Source: Necropsobacter rosorum (lineage in GTDB: Bacteria; Pseudomonadota; Gammaproteobacteria; Enterobacterales; Pasteurellaceae). From it: DNA of 64,000 nucleotides. The stretch covers positions 405,697-469,696 of the forward strand of contig CCMQ01000006.1 in the NCBI GenBank assembly GCA_000751835.1, given 5' to 3'. This document shows positions 48,113 to 58,040 of this stretch, piece after piece; positions within the stretch are counted from its first letter, which is position 1, and every line of letters begins with the position of its first letter. Position numbers and translations under genes: made by a program. The notes below the pieces were generated by a model. That model was given only the letters and a program-made list of their open reading frames with translations. It was not told the DNA's origin and searched no databases.

Positions 48113-51055
48113 ATGCCGCCGTCCCTTCCGCCTTGCGCCGCCACACTGCGTCAATTCGCCGCACTGCTGCGCGTTCATTTTCCCGAACATTACACTGAAG
48201 ACACCGAGCGCCAAATTGCACAGGCGCTGCAAAATCCCGACACACCGCTCGCCCAACTCGGCTATGCGGCGGCGATGTCGGCATTCTGCACCGAAGTACT
48301 GCAAAAACAACCGCACTTTTTGCACCAATGCTGGCAGCATATTCCGCAACTTGAGCAGTGCGGCAATTACGCCCAACAATTGCGGGAATTGCTGGCGCCG
48401 GTGCAAACCGAAGCCCAGCTGTATAGCACCTTGCGCCGGTTTCGCTATCGGGAACTGGCCAGGCTCAGCATCTGCCAGAGCCTCAATGCCGGCACGGTGG
48501 AAGCGATTTTGCTGCGCTTATCGCAGCTGGCGGAAAGCCTGATTATCGCCGCGCGGGATTGGCTGTATATGCAGGCCTGCGCAGAAATGGGCACGCCGGT
48601 CGATCAGGACGGCAAACCGCAGCAGCTGTATATTCTGGGAATGGGAAAACTCGGCGGGTTCGAGCTGAATTTTTCATCCGATATTGATCTGATTTTCACT
48701 TATCCCGCTAACGGCGAAACCGTCGGCGCCCGTCGGGCGGTGGAAAACAGCAAATTTTTCACCCGTCTGGGCCAGCGTTTGATTAACGCGCTGGATCAAT
48801 ACACGCCGGACGGTTTCGTATATCGTACGGATATGCGTTTGCGCCCTTTCGGCGACAGTGGCGCGCTGGCGCTCAGCTTTAACGCTATGGAACAGTATTA
48901 TCAGGAACAAGGGCGCGACTGGGAACGTTACGCCATGCTCAAAGGGCGGATTCTGGGTGCCGATCCGCAGGATCCGAACGTTAAAACGTTGCAGCAACTA
49001 CTGCGCCCTTTTGTGTACCGCCGTTATATTGATTTCAGTGTGATTCAGGCGCTGCGGGAGATGAAAGGCAAAATCGAACGCGAAGTGCGTCGCCGCGGCT
49101 TAACCGACAACATCAAACTCGGCGCCGGCGGCATTCGGGAAATCGAATTTATCGTGCAGGTATTTCAATTGATCCGCGGCGGGCGGGAAATCAGCCTGCA
49201 AAGTCAGCAACTATTACTCCTGCTGCCACGGCTTGCCGCCTTACAATTGCTCAGCCCGCAACAGGCGGAACAATTGCGTCTGGCGTATTTGTTTCTGCGG
49301 CGGGTGGAAAATGTGCTGCAGGCGATAAACGATCAGCAAACCCAGCTGCTGCCCACCGATGAGGCCGATCGCCGCCGTTTAATCGCCGCCTGTGCCTGTT
49401 TCACCCAGCAAAATCCGCAGGGACAGATCGAAGAAATTCGTTATCCGATTGAAAACTGGGAGGATTTTTACGCCGTATTACAATCTCATCAACAAAAAGT
49501 GCGGTCGGTTTTTCATCATTTAATCGGGGAAGAAGATGAAAAAGAAAATCATACGCAGGCCAATGGCTGGCATGATTTTCTGGAGGCGGATCTCAACGAG
49601 GAAGACATCGAAGACATGCTGCGCAGCAACGGGATTGATGCCCAATATCACGCCGAGATTATTGCCAAACTGGCGCAATTCCGCACGGATTTATCGCACC
49701 GCGCCATCGGCAGCCGCGGTCACGTGGTGCTGGCGCAATTAATGCCGGTGCTGTTGGCGCAGGTGTTTTGTCATCAGCAGTATCAGGCGCTGCTGCCGCG
49801 CATGCTCAATATTGTGGATAAAATCGTCACCCGCACCACCTATCTGGAACTGTTAGTGGAAAATCCGCAGGCGCTGACCCAGTTAATCGAACTGTGTTCA
49901 CAATCGGAAATGATCGCCGCGCAAGTGGCGCGCTATCCGATTCTGCTGGATGAATTGCTGGATCGCAACGCGCTGCTCAATCCCGTCGCTTACCGCCAGT
50001 ATCCCGCCGAATTGCAGCGCTATCTGCTGCGTCTGCCGCCGGATGACGAAGAGCAGTTTATCGACGGTTTGCGCCAGTTTAAACAATCCGTTCTGCTGCA
50101 TGTGGCGGCGGCGGATATTTTGGGCGTCCTGCCGGTGATGAAAGTCAGCGATCATCTGACCTTTCTGGCCGAAGCCATTATCGATGCGGTGGTGAATTCC
50201 GCCTGGCAGCAGATCAGCCGCCGTTTCGGCGTGCCGGCGTTTCTGAGCGAAAACCAACGGGGTTTTCTGGTGATCGGTTACGGCAAACTGGGCGGCATCG
50301 AGCTAGGCTATAAATCGGATTTGGATCTGGTGTTTCTGTATGACGGTTCGCGCAGCGGGCAAACCGTCGGCGGCAAAAAAACCATCGACAGCCACCAGTT
50401 TTATCTGCGGTTGGCGCAGAAAATCGTCAGTATTTTCAGCATGAATACCAGCGCCGGCGTGTTGTATGATGTGGATATGCGTCTGCGCCCTTCCGGCGAT
50501 GCCGGACTGCTGGGCTGTTCGCTGGCCGCCTTTGAAAACTATCAGCTTAACGAAGCCTGGACTTGGGAAAAGCAAGCCTTGGTGCGTAGCCGTGCGGTTT
50601 ACGGCGAGCCGTTATTGCGGGAACGCTTTGAAAATATCCGCCGCAACGTGCTGTCGGCAGCGCGCGATTTGGACAGCTTACGGCGGGATGTGCGCGAGAT
50701 GCGCGAGAAAATGTATCAGCATCTGAGCCGAAGCGGCGCAAATGAATTCAATATCAAAACCGATCGCGGCGGTATCACCGATATCGAATTTATCGCTCAA
50801 TATCTGGTGCTGGCCAATGCGCCGCAAAATCCGTCGCTGGCGGTCTGGTCGGATAATGTGCGCATCTTTGAAGTGATGGCCGAAAGTGCGGTCATTTCCG
50901 CGCCAGTTTGTGAACGGCTGAAAAAATGCTATGTGGATTTGCGCGATCGCATTCACCATTTAAACCTGCTCGGCCGGCCTCCGGTGGTGTCGGCGCAGGA
51001 ATTTACTCAAGAGCGCGCCTTTATCAGCCGAATCTGGCAACAATTACTCGGTTAG
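48113..51055 (+). CDS. glnE: Bifunctional glutamine synthetase adenylyltransferase/adenylyl-removing enzyme
   Basis: 980 residues (E. coli 946). Two nucleotidyltransferase domains: [20 protein letters not shown] near 176 (adenylyl-removing) and [20 protein letters not shown] near 721 (adenylylating), each with the G-K-L-G-G and D-x-D metal motif. A PII-sensing region lies between. It switches glutamine synthetase off and on by AMP addition and removal. AAGGA precedes the ATG. The extra length appears in the central part near 450-490 ([14 protein letters not shown]). Confidence 0.96.
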   Translation: MPPSLPPCAATLRQFAALLRVHFPEHYTEDTERQIAQALQNPDTPLAQLGYAAAMSAFCTEVLQKQPHFLHQCWQHIPQLEQCGNYAQQLRELLAPVQTEAQLYSTLRRFRYRELARLSICQSLNAGTVEAILLRLSQLAESLIIAARDWLYMQACAEMGTPVDQDGKPQQLYILGMGKLGGFELNFSSDIDLIFTYPANGETVGARRAVENSKFFTRLGQRLINALDQYTPDGFVYRTDMRLRPFGDSGALALSFNAMEQYYQEQGRDWERYAMLKGRILGADPQDPNVKTLQQLLRPFVYRRYIDFSVIQALREMKGKIEREVRRRGLTDNIKLGAGGIREIEFIVQVFQLIRGGREISLQSQQLLLLLPRLAALQLLSPQQAEQLRLAYLFLRRVENVLQAINDQQTQLLPTDEADRRRLIAACACFTQQNPQGQIEEIRYPIENWEDFYAVLQSHQQKVRSVFHHLIGEEDEKENHTQANGWHDFLEADLNEEDIEDMLRSNGIDAQYHAEIIAKLAQFRTDLSHRAIGSRGHVVLAQLMPVLLAQVFCHQQYQALLPRMLNIVDKIVTRTTYLELLVENPQALTQLIELCSQSEMIAAQVARYPILLDELLDRNALLNPVAYRQYPAELQRYLLRLPPDDEEQFIDGLRQFKQSVLLHVAAADILGVLPVMKVSDHLTFLAEAIIDAVVNSAWQQISRRFGVPAFLSENQRGFLVIGYGKLGGIELGYKSDLDLVFLYDGSRSGQTVGGKKTIDSHQFYLRLAQKIVSIFSMNTSAGVLYDVDMRLRPSGDAGLLGCSLAAFENYQLNEAWTWEKQALVRSRAVYGEPLLRERFENIRRNVLSAARDLDSLRRDVREMREKMYQHLSRSGANEFNIKTDRGGITDIEFIAQYLVLANAPQNPSLAVWSDNVRIFEVMAESAVISAPVCERLKKCYVDLRDRIHHLNLLGRPPVVSAQEFTQERAFISRIWQQLLG

Positions 51056-51117
51056 GTCATTGTAAAACCACGCGGTTATGCTATTGTGAGTTTCTTTATT
51101 TACACAGGATAATTTTC

Positions 51118-52056
51118 ATGCAGGCACTACTCAAATTTACCCAATTTATCAGTAAAACCTTTGCCCTCTGGGTGTTGATTTTCGCTTATCTGGCATTTTG
51201 TTTTCCGCACTATTTTATCGAACTGCGCCATTACATTCCTTATTTGCTGGGGATCGTGATGTTCGGCATGGGCATTACGCTGACCTTTCAGGACTTCGGC
51301 GAAGTGTTCAGACATCCGAAAGCCGTACTTATCGGCGTGATCGGACAATTCGTGATTATGCCCTCCATTGCCTTCGGATTGGCAAACGCCTTCGCGCTGC
51401 CTGCCGATCTGGCTATCGGCGTCATTTTAGTCGGCTCCTGTCCGGGCGGCACGTCATCTAACGTGATGACCTATCTGGCCAAAGGCAATACGGCGCTGTC
51501 CGTCGCCTGCACTACCATTTCCACCCTGCTCGCGCCGTTGCTGACGCCGGCCATTTTCTATGTACTGGCCAGTCAATGGCTGGATATCGACGCCTCGGCA
51601 ATGTTTATGTCGGTGCTGAAAATGGTGCTGTTTCCGATCTTTTTGGGGCTGCTGGTGCGCGCGCTCTTTAAAAAGCGCATCGCCGACATCAGCCGCACCA
51701 TGCCGCTGCTTTCCGTCGTGGCGATTGTGCTGATTCTGGCGGCGGTGGTGGCCGTCAGTAAAGACAAAATCATTGAATCCGGCCTGCTGATTTTCGCCAT
51801 CGTGGTGCTGCATAATTGTTTGGGTTATCTGATAGGTTTCGGCGTGGCAAAACTGCTGAAGCTCAATAATGCGGACAGTAAAGCGATTTCCATTGAAGTG
51901 GGCATGCAAAATTCCGGTTTAGGCGCGGCGCTGGCGGCGGCGCATTTTAACCCGATCGCCGCGGTACCCAGCGCGGTATTCAGTTTCTGGCACAATGTTT
52001 CCGGCCCGATTTTAGCCAATATATTCTCCAATCTGAAAAACGACGGCAAAGCCTGA
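51118..52056 (+). CDS. BASS-family transporter (bile acid:sodium symporter family, PanS/YocS type)
   Basis: 312 residues, nine to ten membrane helices. GMGITLTFQDF, GSCPGGTSSNVMTYLAKGNTALSVA and SIEVGMQNSGLGAALAA are the family signature motifs, the GT-SN and E-x-G-x-Q-N-S segments forming the sodium sites. Relatives move bile acids, pantoate/ketopantoate or keto acids; the substrate here is unknown. ATG at 51118 with AGGA upstream; the longer frame to 50926 runs back through glnE and is not credible. Confidence 0.9.
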   Translation: MQALLKFTQFISKTFALWVLIFAYLAFCFPHYFIELRHYIPYLLGIVMFGMGITLTFQDFGEVFRHPKAVLIGVIGQFVIMPSIAFGLANAFALPADLAIGVILVGSCPGGTSSNVMTYLAKGNTALSVACTTISTLLAPLLTPAIFYVLASQWLDIDASAMFMSVLKMVLFPIFLGLLVRALFKKRIADISRTMPLLSVVAIVLILAAVVAVSKDKIIESGLLIFAIVVLHNCLGYLIGFGVAKLLKLNNADSKAISIEVGMQNSGLGAALAAAHFNPIAAVPSAVFSFWHNVSGPILANIFSNLKNDGKA

Positions 52057-52067
52057 TTACGGCATAA

Positions 52068-52102
52068 AAAACCCGCTGATTTCTGACCACTCAGCGGGTT
52101 TT
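52068..52102. terminator. Bidirectional terminator between the BASS gene and pepT
   Basis: AAAACCCGCTGA (52068-52079) and TCAGCGGGTTTT (52091-52102): a perfect 12-bp stem with an 11-base loop and A/T-rich tails. It serves the convergent genes on either side. Confidence 0.85.
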
Positions 52103-52122
52103 CCGATCAGCCTGTTGCCGAA

Positions 52123-53370
52123 TTACACCGGTCTGACCGCCAGTTCGGCGATTTTGGCGATCACCCTCACCGCATCCAGCATACCTTCCAGCGTGATCAG
52201 TTCGTGCTTACTGTGAAAATTATAACCGCCGGTAAACAGATTCGGACAGGCAATGCCTTTTTCCGCCAGTTTCGCCCCGTCCGTACCGCCGCGAATCGGC
52301 TGATGTATCGGTTCAATGCCGCATGTTTTCATCGCTTTGTCGGCAAGATGCACCGCAGCCGGCACTTTCTGAATGGTTTCATACATATTGTAGTAAGTAT
52401 CGCTCAGCACCAGTTCGGCTTTTTTGCGCAGTTTTTTCTTACGGTTGAAATCCACCACCAGCATGGATAAAAACGCTTTGCGCTGCTCGAAGCCGACCCG
52501 GTCGAAATCGCGGATCAAATAACGCAGCTCCACTTTTTCAATATCGCCGCTGAAACTTTCCAAATGGAAAAATCCCTGCCGGCCTTCGGTTTTTTCCGGC
52601 ACTTCATCGGCGGGAAAGCCCTGCTGAAATTCGCACGCCAGCGCTAAGGCATTTTGCATATTGTTTTTCGCCGAGCCGGTGTGCATATTGCGTCCGTAAA
52701 TCGTAACCTGCGCGCTTGCCGCGTTAAAGTTTTCGTATTCCAGCTCGCCCACTTCGCCGCCGTCCACGGTATAAGCCCAGTGGCAGGCAAATTTTTCCGT
52801 CGGGAAGAAATGCATACCCAAGCCGATTTCTTCATCGGGAGTGAAAGCAATGCGAATATTACAGTGAGGAATGTGGTTTTCTTGCAGATAAGCAAGTGCG
52901 GTCATAATTTCGGCGATTCCCGCTTTATTATCCGCCCCCAGTAAGGTATTGCCGTCGGCGACAATCAGGGTTTTGCCCACCAGTTTCTGCAAGAAATGAT
53001 AATACACCGGGCTGATAAACTCATCGCCCACGCCAAGGGAAATATCGCCGCCGCGATAATGTTCGATCACTTCCGGGCGCACATGTTTGCCGCTGCATTG
53101 CGGCGAGGTATCCAAATGCGCAATAAAGCCGATGGTCGGCATTTTCGGGCTGACGTTCGACGGTAAAAAGGCGGTCACCACGGCATGTTTACTGACCTCG
53201 ATATCCTGCAGTCCCAATGCGAACAATTCCTGCTGCAAATGCTTCGCCAGTCTCATCTGTCCGGCGCTGCTCGGTGAGGTTTTTGCCCCCGGTTTGGACT
53301 GGGTGTCAAAACCGACATAGTGCAAAAAACGTTCCAGCACTCCGTTTCTGTATTGTGTTATTTTTTCCAT
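52123..53370 (-). CDS. pepT: Peptidase T (aminotripeptidase)
   Basis: 415 residues, M20 metallopeptidase. Metal and active-site motifs: FIAHLDTSP (His, Asp), LLGADNKAGIAEI (bridging Asp), TPDEEIGLG (catalytic and metal Glu) and GLMVHTGSAK-like MHTGSAKN. It removes the N-terminal residue from tripeptides. ATG at 53370, chosen by alignment with the family start and an AGAGA upstream; the frame is open 17 codons further. pepT divergent from potABCD is the E. coli order. Confidence 0.94.
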   Translation of the reverse strand: MEKITQYRNGVLERFLHYVGFDTQSKPGAKTSPSSAGQMRLAKHLQQELFALGLQDIEVSKHAVVTAFLPSNVSPKMPTIGFIAHLDTSPQCSGKHVRPEVIEHYRGGDISLGVGDEFISPVYYHFLQKLVGKTLIVADGNTLLGADNKAGIAEIMTALAYLQENHIPHCNIRIAFTPDEEIGLGMHFFPTEKFACHWAYTVDGGEVGELEYENFNAASAQVTIYGRNMHTGSAKNNMQNALALACEFQQGFPADEVPEKTEGRQGFFHLESFSGDIEKVELRYLIRDFDRVGFEQRKAFLSMLVVDFNRKKKLRKKAELVLSDTYYNMYETIQKVPAAVHLADKAMKTCGIEPIHQPIRGGTDGAKLAEKGIACPNLFTGGYNFHSKHELITLEGMLDAVRVIAKIAELAVRPV

Positions 53371-53575
53371 AGCATTCTCTTTTGCCGTCCGACCGAAATC
53401 AACGATTTTCATTCTATACACAGATTCCGCGCCGGATATTGATATATGACAAAGTTATACCGGATTTACCCTGTAAATACCCCGTAAAAACGGCTTTTTT
53501 TTATTAAAACACAATTAATTACTTTTAATTGCGGGGTAATCGCTATATCATTAGCATTCATTTTTTATCAGGCCG

Positions 53576-53602
53576 CTTACAGCATTTCTGTAAGTATTTT
53601 TT
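53576..53602 (+). terminator. Terminator-like hairpin in the potA leader
   Basis: CTTACAG, loop CATTT, CTGTAAG then TATTTTTTG. A 7-bp stem with T-run about 55 bases before the potA start codon. It has intrinsic-terminator form but sits in the leader of an operon, so it could be an attenuator, or it might end a transcript from upstream. Confidence 0.5.
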
Positions 53603-53657
53603 GTTTCTACTCGATACCGATGACAGGCTCGGCACATTAGGGAGAAAACCAAAGCTA

Positions 53658-54776
53658 GTGGAAAATTCAGTTCAACGTAAACCGATTATTGAGCTTCGTT
53701 CTCTGACTAAGTCTTATGATAGTAAAACGATTATCAACAACTTTAACCTCACCATTAATAACGGTGAATTCCTGACCATTTTAGGCCCTTCCGGTTGTGG
53801 CAAAACGACGGTTTTACGCCTGCTTGCAGGATTGGAAGAATTGGATCAGGGCACCATTATTCTTGACGGCGAAGATATCACCGACGTTCCCGCCGAACGC
53901 CGTTTCGTGAATACCGTCTTCCAAAGTTACGCCCTGTTTCCGCATATGACTATCTTTGAAAACGTGGCTTTCGGTCTGCGCATGCAAAAAGTGCCGAATG
54001 ACGAAATCAAACCGCGCGTAATGAACGCGCTGCGCATGGTGCGTCTGGAAGAGATGGCGGAACGCAAACCGACCCAGCTTTCCGGCGGTCAGCAGCAGCG
54101 TATCGCCATTGCCCGTGCGGTGGTGAATAAGCCGAAAGTGTTATTGCTGGACGAATCCTTATCCGCGCTTGATTATAAATTACGCAAAGAAATGCAGAAC
54201 GAGCTGAAAGCGTTGCAGCGCCAGTTGGGCATCACCTTTATTTTCGTCACCCACGATCAGGAAGAGGCGCTGACGATGTCCGACCGGATTATCGTGATGA
54301 ACAAAGGACATATTGAGCAGGACGGTTCGCCGCGCGAGATTTATGAAGATCCGAAAAACCTGTTCGTCGCCCGCTTTATCGGTGAAATCAACGTGTTTGA
54401 TGCGAGCGTCATCGAACGTACCGGCGAAAAAACCGTGAAAGCGAACGTTGAAGGCCGTATCTGCGATATTTATACCGATCTGCCGGTCACCGCGGGGCAG
54501 CGCCTGAAAGTGTTGTTGCGCCCGGAAGATATTGTGATTGAAGAACTGGATGAAAACGAACATTCCAAAGCCATAATCGGTCACGTTTCCGACCGCACTT
54601 ATAAAGGTATGACGCTGGAATCCAGCATTATTCTGGATCATAACGAGATGAAAGTATCGGTCAGCGAATTTTTCAATGAAGACGATCCGCATATCGATCA
54701 CTCGGTCGGTCAGAAAGTGGCGTTGACTTGGCATGAAGGCTGGGAGGTCGTATTAAGCGATGAAGATAGCCAGTAA
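53658..54776 (+). CDS. potA: Spermidine/putrescine ABC transporter ATP-binding protein
   Basis: 372 residues. Walker [24 protein letters not shown], Walker [13 protein letters not shown], switch His in VTHDQEEA, and a C-terminal TOBE regulatory domain ([19 protein letters not shown]). Start: GTG at 53658 gives [19 protein letters not shown], matching Haemophilus PotA; the GGAG upstream is 13 bases away, longer than ideal. The frame is open back to 53529, but those residues encode the leader hairpin. It overlaps potB by 17 bases. Confidence 0.92.
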   Translation: MENSVQRKPIIELRSLTKSYDSKTIINNFNLTINNGEFLTILGPSGCGKTTVLRLLAGLEELDQGTIILDGEDITDVPAERRFVNTVFQSYALFPHMTIFENVAFGLRMQKVPNDEIKPRVMNALRMVRLEEMAERKPTQLSGGQQQRIAIARAVVNKPKVLLLDESLSALDYKLRKEMQNELKALQRQLGITFIFVTHDQEEALTMSDRIIVMNKGHIEQDGSPREIYEDPKNLFVARFIGEINVFDASVIERTGEKTVKANVEGRICDIYTDLPVTAGQRLKVLLRPEDIVIEELDENEHSKAIIGHVSDRTYKGMTLESSIILDHNEMKVSVSEFFNEDDPHIDHSVGQKVALTWHEGWEVVLSDEDSQ

Positions 54777-55620
54777 CCGATTTCAGAAAATCACTGTCGC
54801 CATTATCTTTGCGTGGCTGATATTCTTTGTGCTGGCACCGAATATTCTGGTGCTGGCCGTCAGTTTTCTGACCCGCGACGGCAGTAATTTTTACGCCCTG
54901 CCTTTTACCGTTGAAAACTACGGCCGCTTATTTGAGCCGCTGTATGCGCAGGTGGTATGGAATTCATTATACATGTCGGGTATCGCCACGATCATTTGCC
55001 TGATCGTCGGCTATCCCTTTGCCTTTATTATCGCCAAAATCAGCCCGAAATACCGGCCGTTGCTGCTGTTTTTAGTGGTGCTGCCGTTTTGGACCAACTC
55101 GCTGATCCGCATTTACGGCATGAAAATTTTCCTCGGCGTGAAAGGCATTCTGAATAATACCTTGTTAAGCCTCGGCCTGATCAGCGAACCGATCCGCATT
55201 CTGAACACCGAAGCCGCGGTAATCATCGGTCTGGTTTATTTGCTGCTGCCGTTTATGATTCTGCCGCTATACGCCGCCATTGAAAAGCTCGATCACCGAT
55301 TGCTGGAAGCGGCGAAGGATTTGGGTGCCAACGGTTTTCAGCGTTTCGTTAAGGTGATTCTGCCGTTAACCATGCCGGGCATTATCGCCGGCTGTCTGTT
55401 GGTGCTGCTGCCGGCAATGGGAATGTTCTATGTGGCCGATTTGCTGGGCGGCGCCAAAGTGCTGCTGGTCGGTAACGTCATTAAGAGCGAATTCCTGATT
55501 TCACGCAACTGGCCGTTCGGTTCGGCGATCAGCATCGGGCTGACCCTGCTAATGGCGCTGTTAATCTTTATTTACTATAAAGCCAGCAAGCTGATGAATA
55601 AGAAAATGGAGTTGGAATAA
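54760..55620 (+). CDS. potB: Spermidine/putrescine ABC transporter permease PotB
   Basis: 286 residues, six membrane helices with the EAA loop [26 protein letters not shown] near 183-208. PotB forms the channel with PotC. It starts inside potA (17-base overlap) and its stop shares one base with the potC start (TAATG), so potABC are translationally coupled. Confidence 0.95.
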   Translation: MKIASNRFQKITVAIIFAWLIFFVLAPNILVLAVSFLTRDGSNFYALPFTVENYGRLFEPLYAQVVWNSLYMSGIATIICLIVGYPFAFIIAKISPKYRPLLLFLVVLPFWTNSLIRIYGMKIFLGVKGILNNTLLSLGLISEPIRILNTEAAVIIGLVYLLLPFMILPLYAAIEKLDHRLLEAAKDLGANGFQRFVKVILPLTMPGIIAGCLLVLLPAMGMFYVADLLGGAKVLLVGNVIKSEFLISRNWPFGSAISIGLTLLMALLIFIYYKASKLMNKKMELE

Positions 55621-56387
55621 TGAGCCGTTTACTGCGTAATGTCTTTATGTTGGTGGTGTACGCGTATCTGTATATCCCGATCATTATCTTAGTCACCAAT
55701 TCCTTTAACGAAGATCGTTACGGATTAAGCTGGAAAGGCTTCAGCTGGAACTGGTACGAACGCCTGTTTAACAACGACACGCTGATTCAGGCGGCGATTC
55801 ATTCGGTGACGATCGCCTTTTTTGCCGCCACGCTGGCCACCATTGTCGGCGGGCTAACCGCCATTGCCCTTTACCGTTACCGGTTCCGCGGCAAACAGGC
55901 GGTCAGCGGCATGCTGTTTATCGTCATGATGTCGCCGGATATCGTCATGGCGGTATCTTTACTGGCATTATTTATGATTGTCGGCATTTCGCTGGGATTC
56001 TGGTCGCTGCTGTTGGCGCACGTCACTTTCTGTCTGCCGTATGTGGTCGTTACCGTGTTCTCGCGCCTGAAAGGGTTTGATGCCAAAATGCTGGAAGCGG
56101 CCAAAGATCTGGGCGCCGGCGAAGTAACGATTCTGCGTAAAATCATTTTTCCGCTTGCCTTACCGGCGATTGTTTCCGGCTGGCTGCTGAGTTTCACCAT
56201 TTCGCTGGATGATGTGGTGGTGTCTTCCTTTGTCAGCGGGGTAAGCTATGAAATTTTACCGCTGAAGATTTTCTCGCTGGTCAAAACCGGCGTAACACCG
56301 GAAGTCAACGCACTGGCAACGATTTTAATTATTTTCTCCCTTGCGTTGGTGATTTTAAGTCAGCTGGTGGCAAGAAAAGAGAAATAA
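55620..56387 (+). CDS. potC: Spermidine/putrescine ABC transporter permease PotC
   Basis: 255 residues, six membrane helices; EAA loop [26 protein letters not shown] near 160-185. The ISLDDVVVSSF segment is typical of PotC. A terminator-like hairpin follows before potD. Confidence 0.95.
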   Translation: MSRLLRNVFMLVVYAYLYIPIIILVTNSFNEDRYGLSWKGFSWNWYERLFNNDTLIQAAIHSVTIAFFAATLATIVGGLTAIALYRYRFRGKQAVSGMLFIVMMSPDIVMAVSLLALFMIVGISLGFWSLLLAHVTFCLPYVVVTVFSRLKGFDAKMLEAAKDLGAGEVTILRKIIFPLALPAIVSGWLLSFTISLDDVVVSSFVSGVSYEILPLKIFSLVKTGVTPEVNALATILIIFSLALVILSQLVARKEK

Positions 56388-56438
56388 AATCCGCGCCCAA
56401 AATAATACTTCACAATTCCGTGCATAGCACATAAAATA

Positions 56439-56469
56439 CGCCTTGACGCAGTACAGCAAGGCGTTTTTT
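56439..56469 (+). terminator. Terminator between potC and potD
   Basis: CGCCTTG (56439-56445), 11-base loop, CAAGGCG (56457-56463), then TTTTTT. It should reduce readthrough into potD, so potD probably has its own promoter or is reached by partial readthrough. An uptake signal lies just after it (near 56490). Confidence 0.7.
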
Positions 56470-56530
56470 ATGACCGCAGCTTCAGGCAAGTGCGGTTAAT
56501 TTTTTTACTCTTAACAGGAGAATGATAGAA

Positions 56531-57622
56531 ATGAAAAAATTTGCAGGTCTTTTCACAGCAGGAATGATCGCAGTTGCCCTTACCGCTTGTAACGATAAAG
56601 AAAGCAAAACCGCCGAAGCAAGTGCGCCGGAAGCGGCCAAACCGGCAAACGACACCGTGTACCTTTATACCTGGACGGAATATGTGCCGGACGGTTTACT
56701 GGATGAATTCACCAAAGAAACCGGCATTAAAGTGATCGTTTCAAGTCTGGAATCAAACGAAACCATGTATGCGAAGCTGAAAACGCAGGGCGAAACCGGC
56801 GGTTACGATGTTATCGCACCATCTAACTACTTTGTTTCCAAAATGGCGCGCGAAGGTATGCTGATGCCGTTAGACCACAGCAAATTGCCTGTTATCAAAG
56901 AATTGAACCCGGATTGGCTGGATAAACCTTACGACAAAGGCAACAAATATTCGTTACCGCAATTATTAGGCGCGCCGGGTATTGCGTTCAACACCAACGA
57001 TTACAAAGGCACCGATTTCACCTCATGGGGCGATTTATGGAAACCGGAATTTGCCGGCAAAGTACAGCTGCTGGACGACGCCCGCGAAGTCTTTAACATC
57101 GCATTGCTGAAAATCGGTCAGGATCCGAATACGCAGGATCCGAAAATCATCGAACAGGCCTATGAAGAATTATTAAAACTGCGTCCGAACGTGTTGTCGT
57201 TCAACTCCGACAACCCGGCCAACTCCTTTATTTCCGGCGAAGTCAGCGTCGGTCAGTTATGGAACGGCTCCGTGCGGATCGCCAAAAAAGAACAGGCGCC
57301 TTTAGACATGGTATTCCCGAAAGAAGGTCCGGTGCTTTGGGTGGATACGCTGGCGATTCCCGCCACCTCGAAAAATCCTGACGGCGCGCATAAACTGATC
57401 AACTATATGTTGGGCGCCAAAACCGCCGCGCAATTAACCGAAGAAATCGGTTATCCGACTTCCAATGTCGAAGCGCTGAAATTGCTGCCTGCCGAAATCA
57501 CTCAGGATCCGGCCATTTATCCGTCCGCCGAAATTCTGCAAAACAGTGTATGGCAGGATGACGTCGGTGATGCGGTGCAATATTACGAAGAATTCTATCA
57601 GAAATTAAAAGCGGCGAAATAA
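56531..57622 (+). CDS. potD: Spermidine/putrescine-binding protein PotD
   Basis: 363 residues. The signal ends VALTAC, a lipobox, so unlike E. coli PotD this is predicted to be a lipoprotein, lipidated at the Cys near 20. The mature part has VYLYTWTEYVPDGLLDEFTKETG, YDVIAPSNYFVSKM and the polyamine-pocket acidic/aromatic residues in WVDTLAIPATS. I start at the ATG at 56531 (AGGAG ten bases upstream); the ATG at 56522 is only two bases from that site. Delivers polyamines to PotABC. Confidence 0.92.
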   Translation: MKKFAGLFTAGMIAVALTACNDKESKTAEASAPEAAKPANDTVYLYTWTEYVPDGLLDEFTKETGIKVIVSSLESNETMYAKLKTQGETGGYDVIAPSNYFVSKMAREGMLMPLDHSKLPVIKELNPDWLDKPYDKGNKYSLPQLLGAPGIAFNTNDYKGTDFTSWGDLWKPEFAGKVQLLDDAREVFNIALLKIGQDPNTQDPKIIEQAYEELLKLRPNVLSFNSDNPANSFISGEVSVGQLWNGSVRIAKKEQAPLDMVFPKEGPVLWVDTLAIPATSKNPDGAHKLINYMLGAKTAAQLTEEIGYPTSNVEALKLLPAEITQDPAIYPSAEILQNSVWQDDVGDAVQYYEEFYQKLKAAK

Positions 57623-57634
57623 CCGTTGTCGCCC

Positions 57635-57660
57635 AAATGCCTCCTGCGGGAGGCATTTTT
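57635..57660 (+). terminator. Terminator of potD
   Basis: AAATGCCTCC, loop TGCG, GGAGGCATTT followed by TT and A: a perfect 10-bp stem with T-run, 12 bases after the potD stop. It separates potD from the tandem array that follows. Confidence 0.93.
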
Positions 57661-57661
57661 A

Positions 57662-58036
57662 TTGCCCGAAACGCCGCCAAAACGCACCGCACTTTTCGCT
57701 CAACTTGAATTGTCTGAAACTGCGCCAAAACGTACCGCACTTTTCGCTCTACTTAAATTGTCTGAAACTCGACAAAAACGCACCGCACTTTTTGCTCAAC
57801 TTGAATTGCCCGAAACTGCGCTAAAACGTACCGCACTTTTCGCTCAACTTAAATTGCCCAAAACTCGACAAAAACGCACCGCACTTTTCTCTCTACTTAA
57901 ATTGTCTGAAACTCGACAAAAACGCACCGCACTTTTTGCTCAACTTGAACTGCCCAAAACTGCGCCAAAACGCACCGCACTTTCTGCTCAACTTGAATTG
58001 CCCGAAACGCCGTCAAAACGCACCGCACTTTTTGCT
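57662..58036. repeat. 48-bp tandem array of DNA-uptake signals
   Basis: ACCGCACTT (complement of AAGTGCGGT) starts at 57686, 57734, 57782, 57830, 57878, 57926, 57974 and 58022: eight copies, all in one orientation, exactly 48 bases apart. The flanks are repeated too, in two alternating versions: CAACTTGAATTG...ACTGCGCC and TACTTAAATTG...ACTCGACA. Because 48 is a multiple of three the plus strand stays open (16-residue repeat with core KRTALFAQLEL), but the frame begins before the potD terminator and has no ribosome site, so I do not call it a gene. The array fills the gap between potD and the convergent glycosylase gene. Confidence 0.95.
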
Positions 58037-58040
58037 AAGG

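Noticed and set aside
50926..51117. N-terminal extension of the BASS transporter
   Set aside because: It runs out of frame through the glnE coding region, lacks a ribosome site and adds nothing like the family N-terminus.
53529..53657. N-terminal extension of PotA
   Set aside because: The codons cover the leader hairpin, and family members start at the point corresponding to the GTG at 53658.
57662..58036. CRISPR array
   Set aside because: Units of 48 bases are contiguous and nearly identical throughout; there are no unique spacers and no cas genes.
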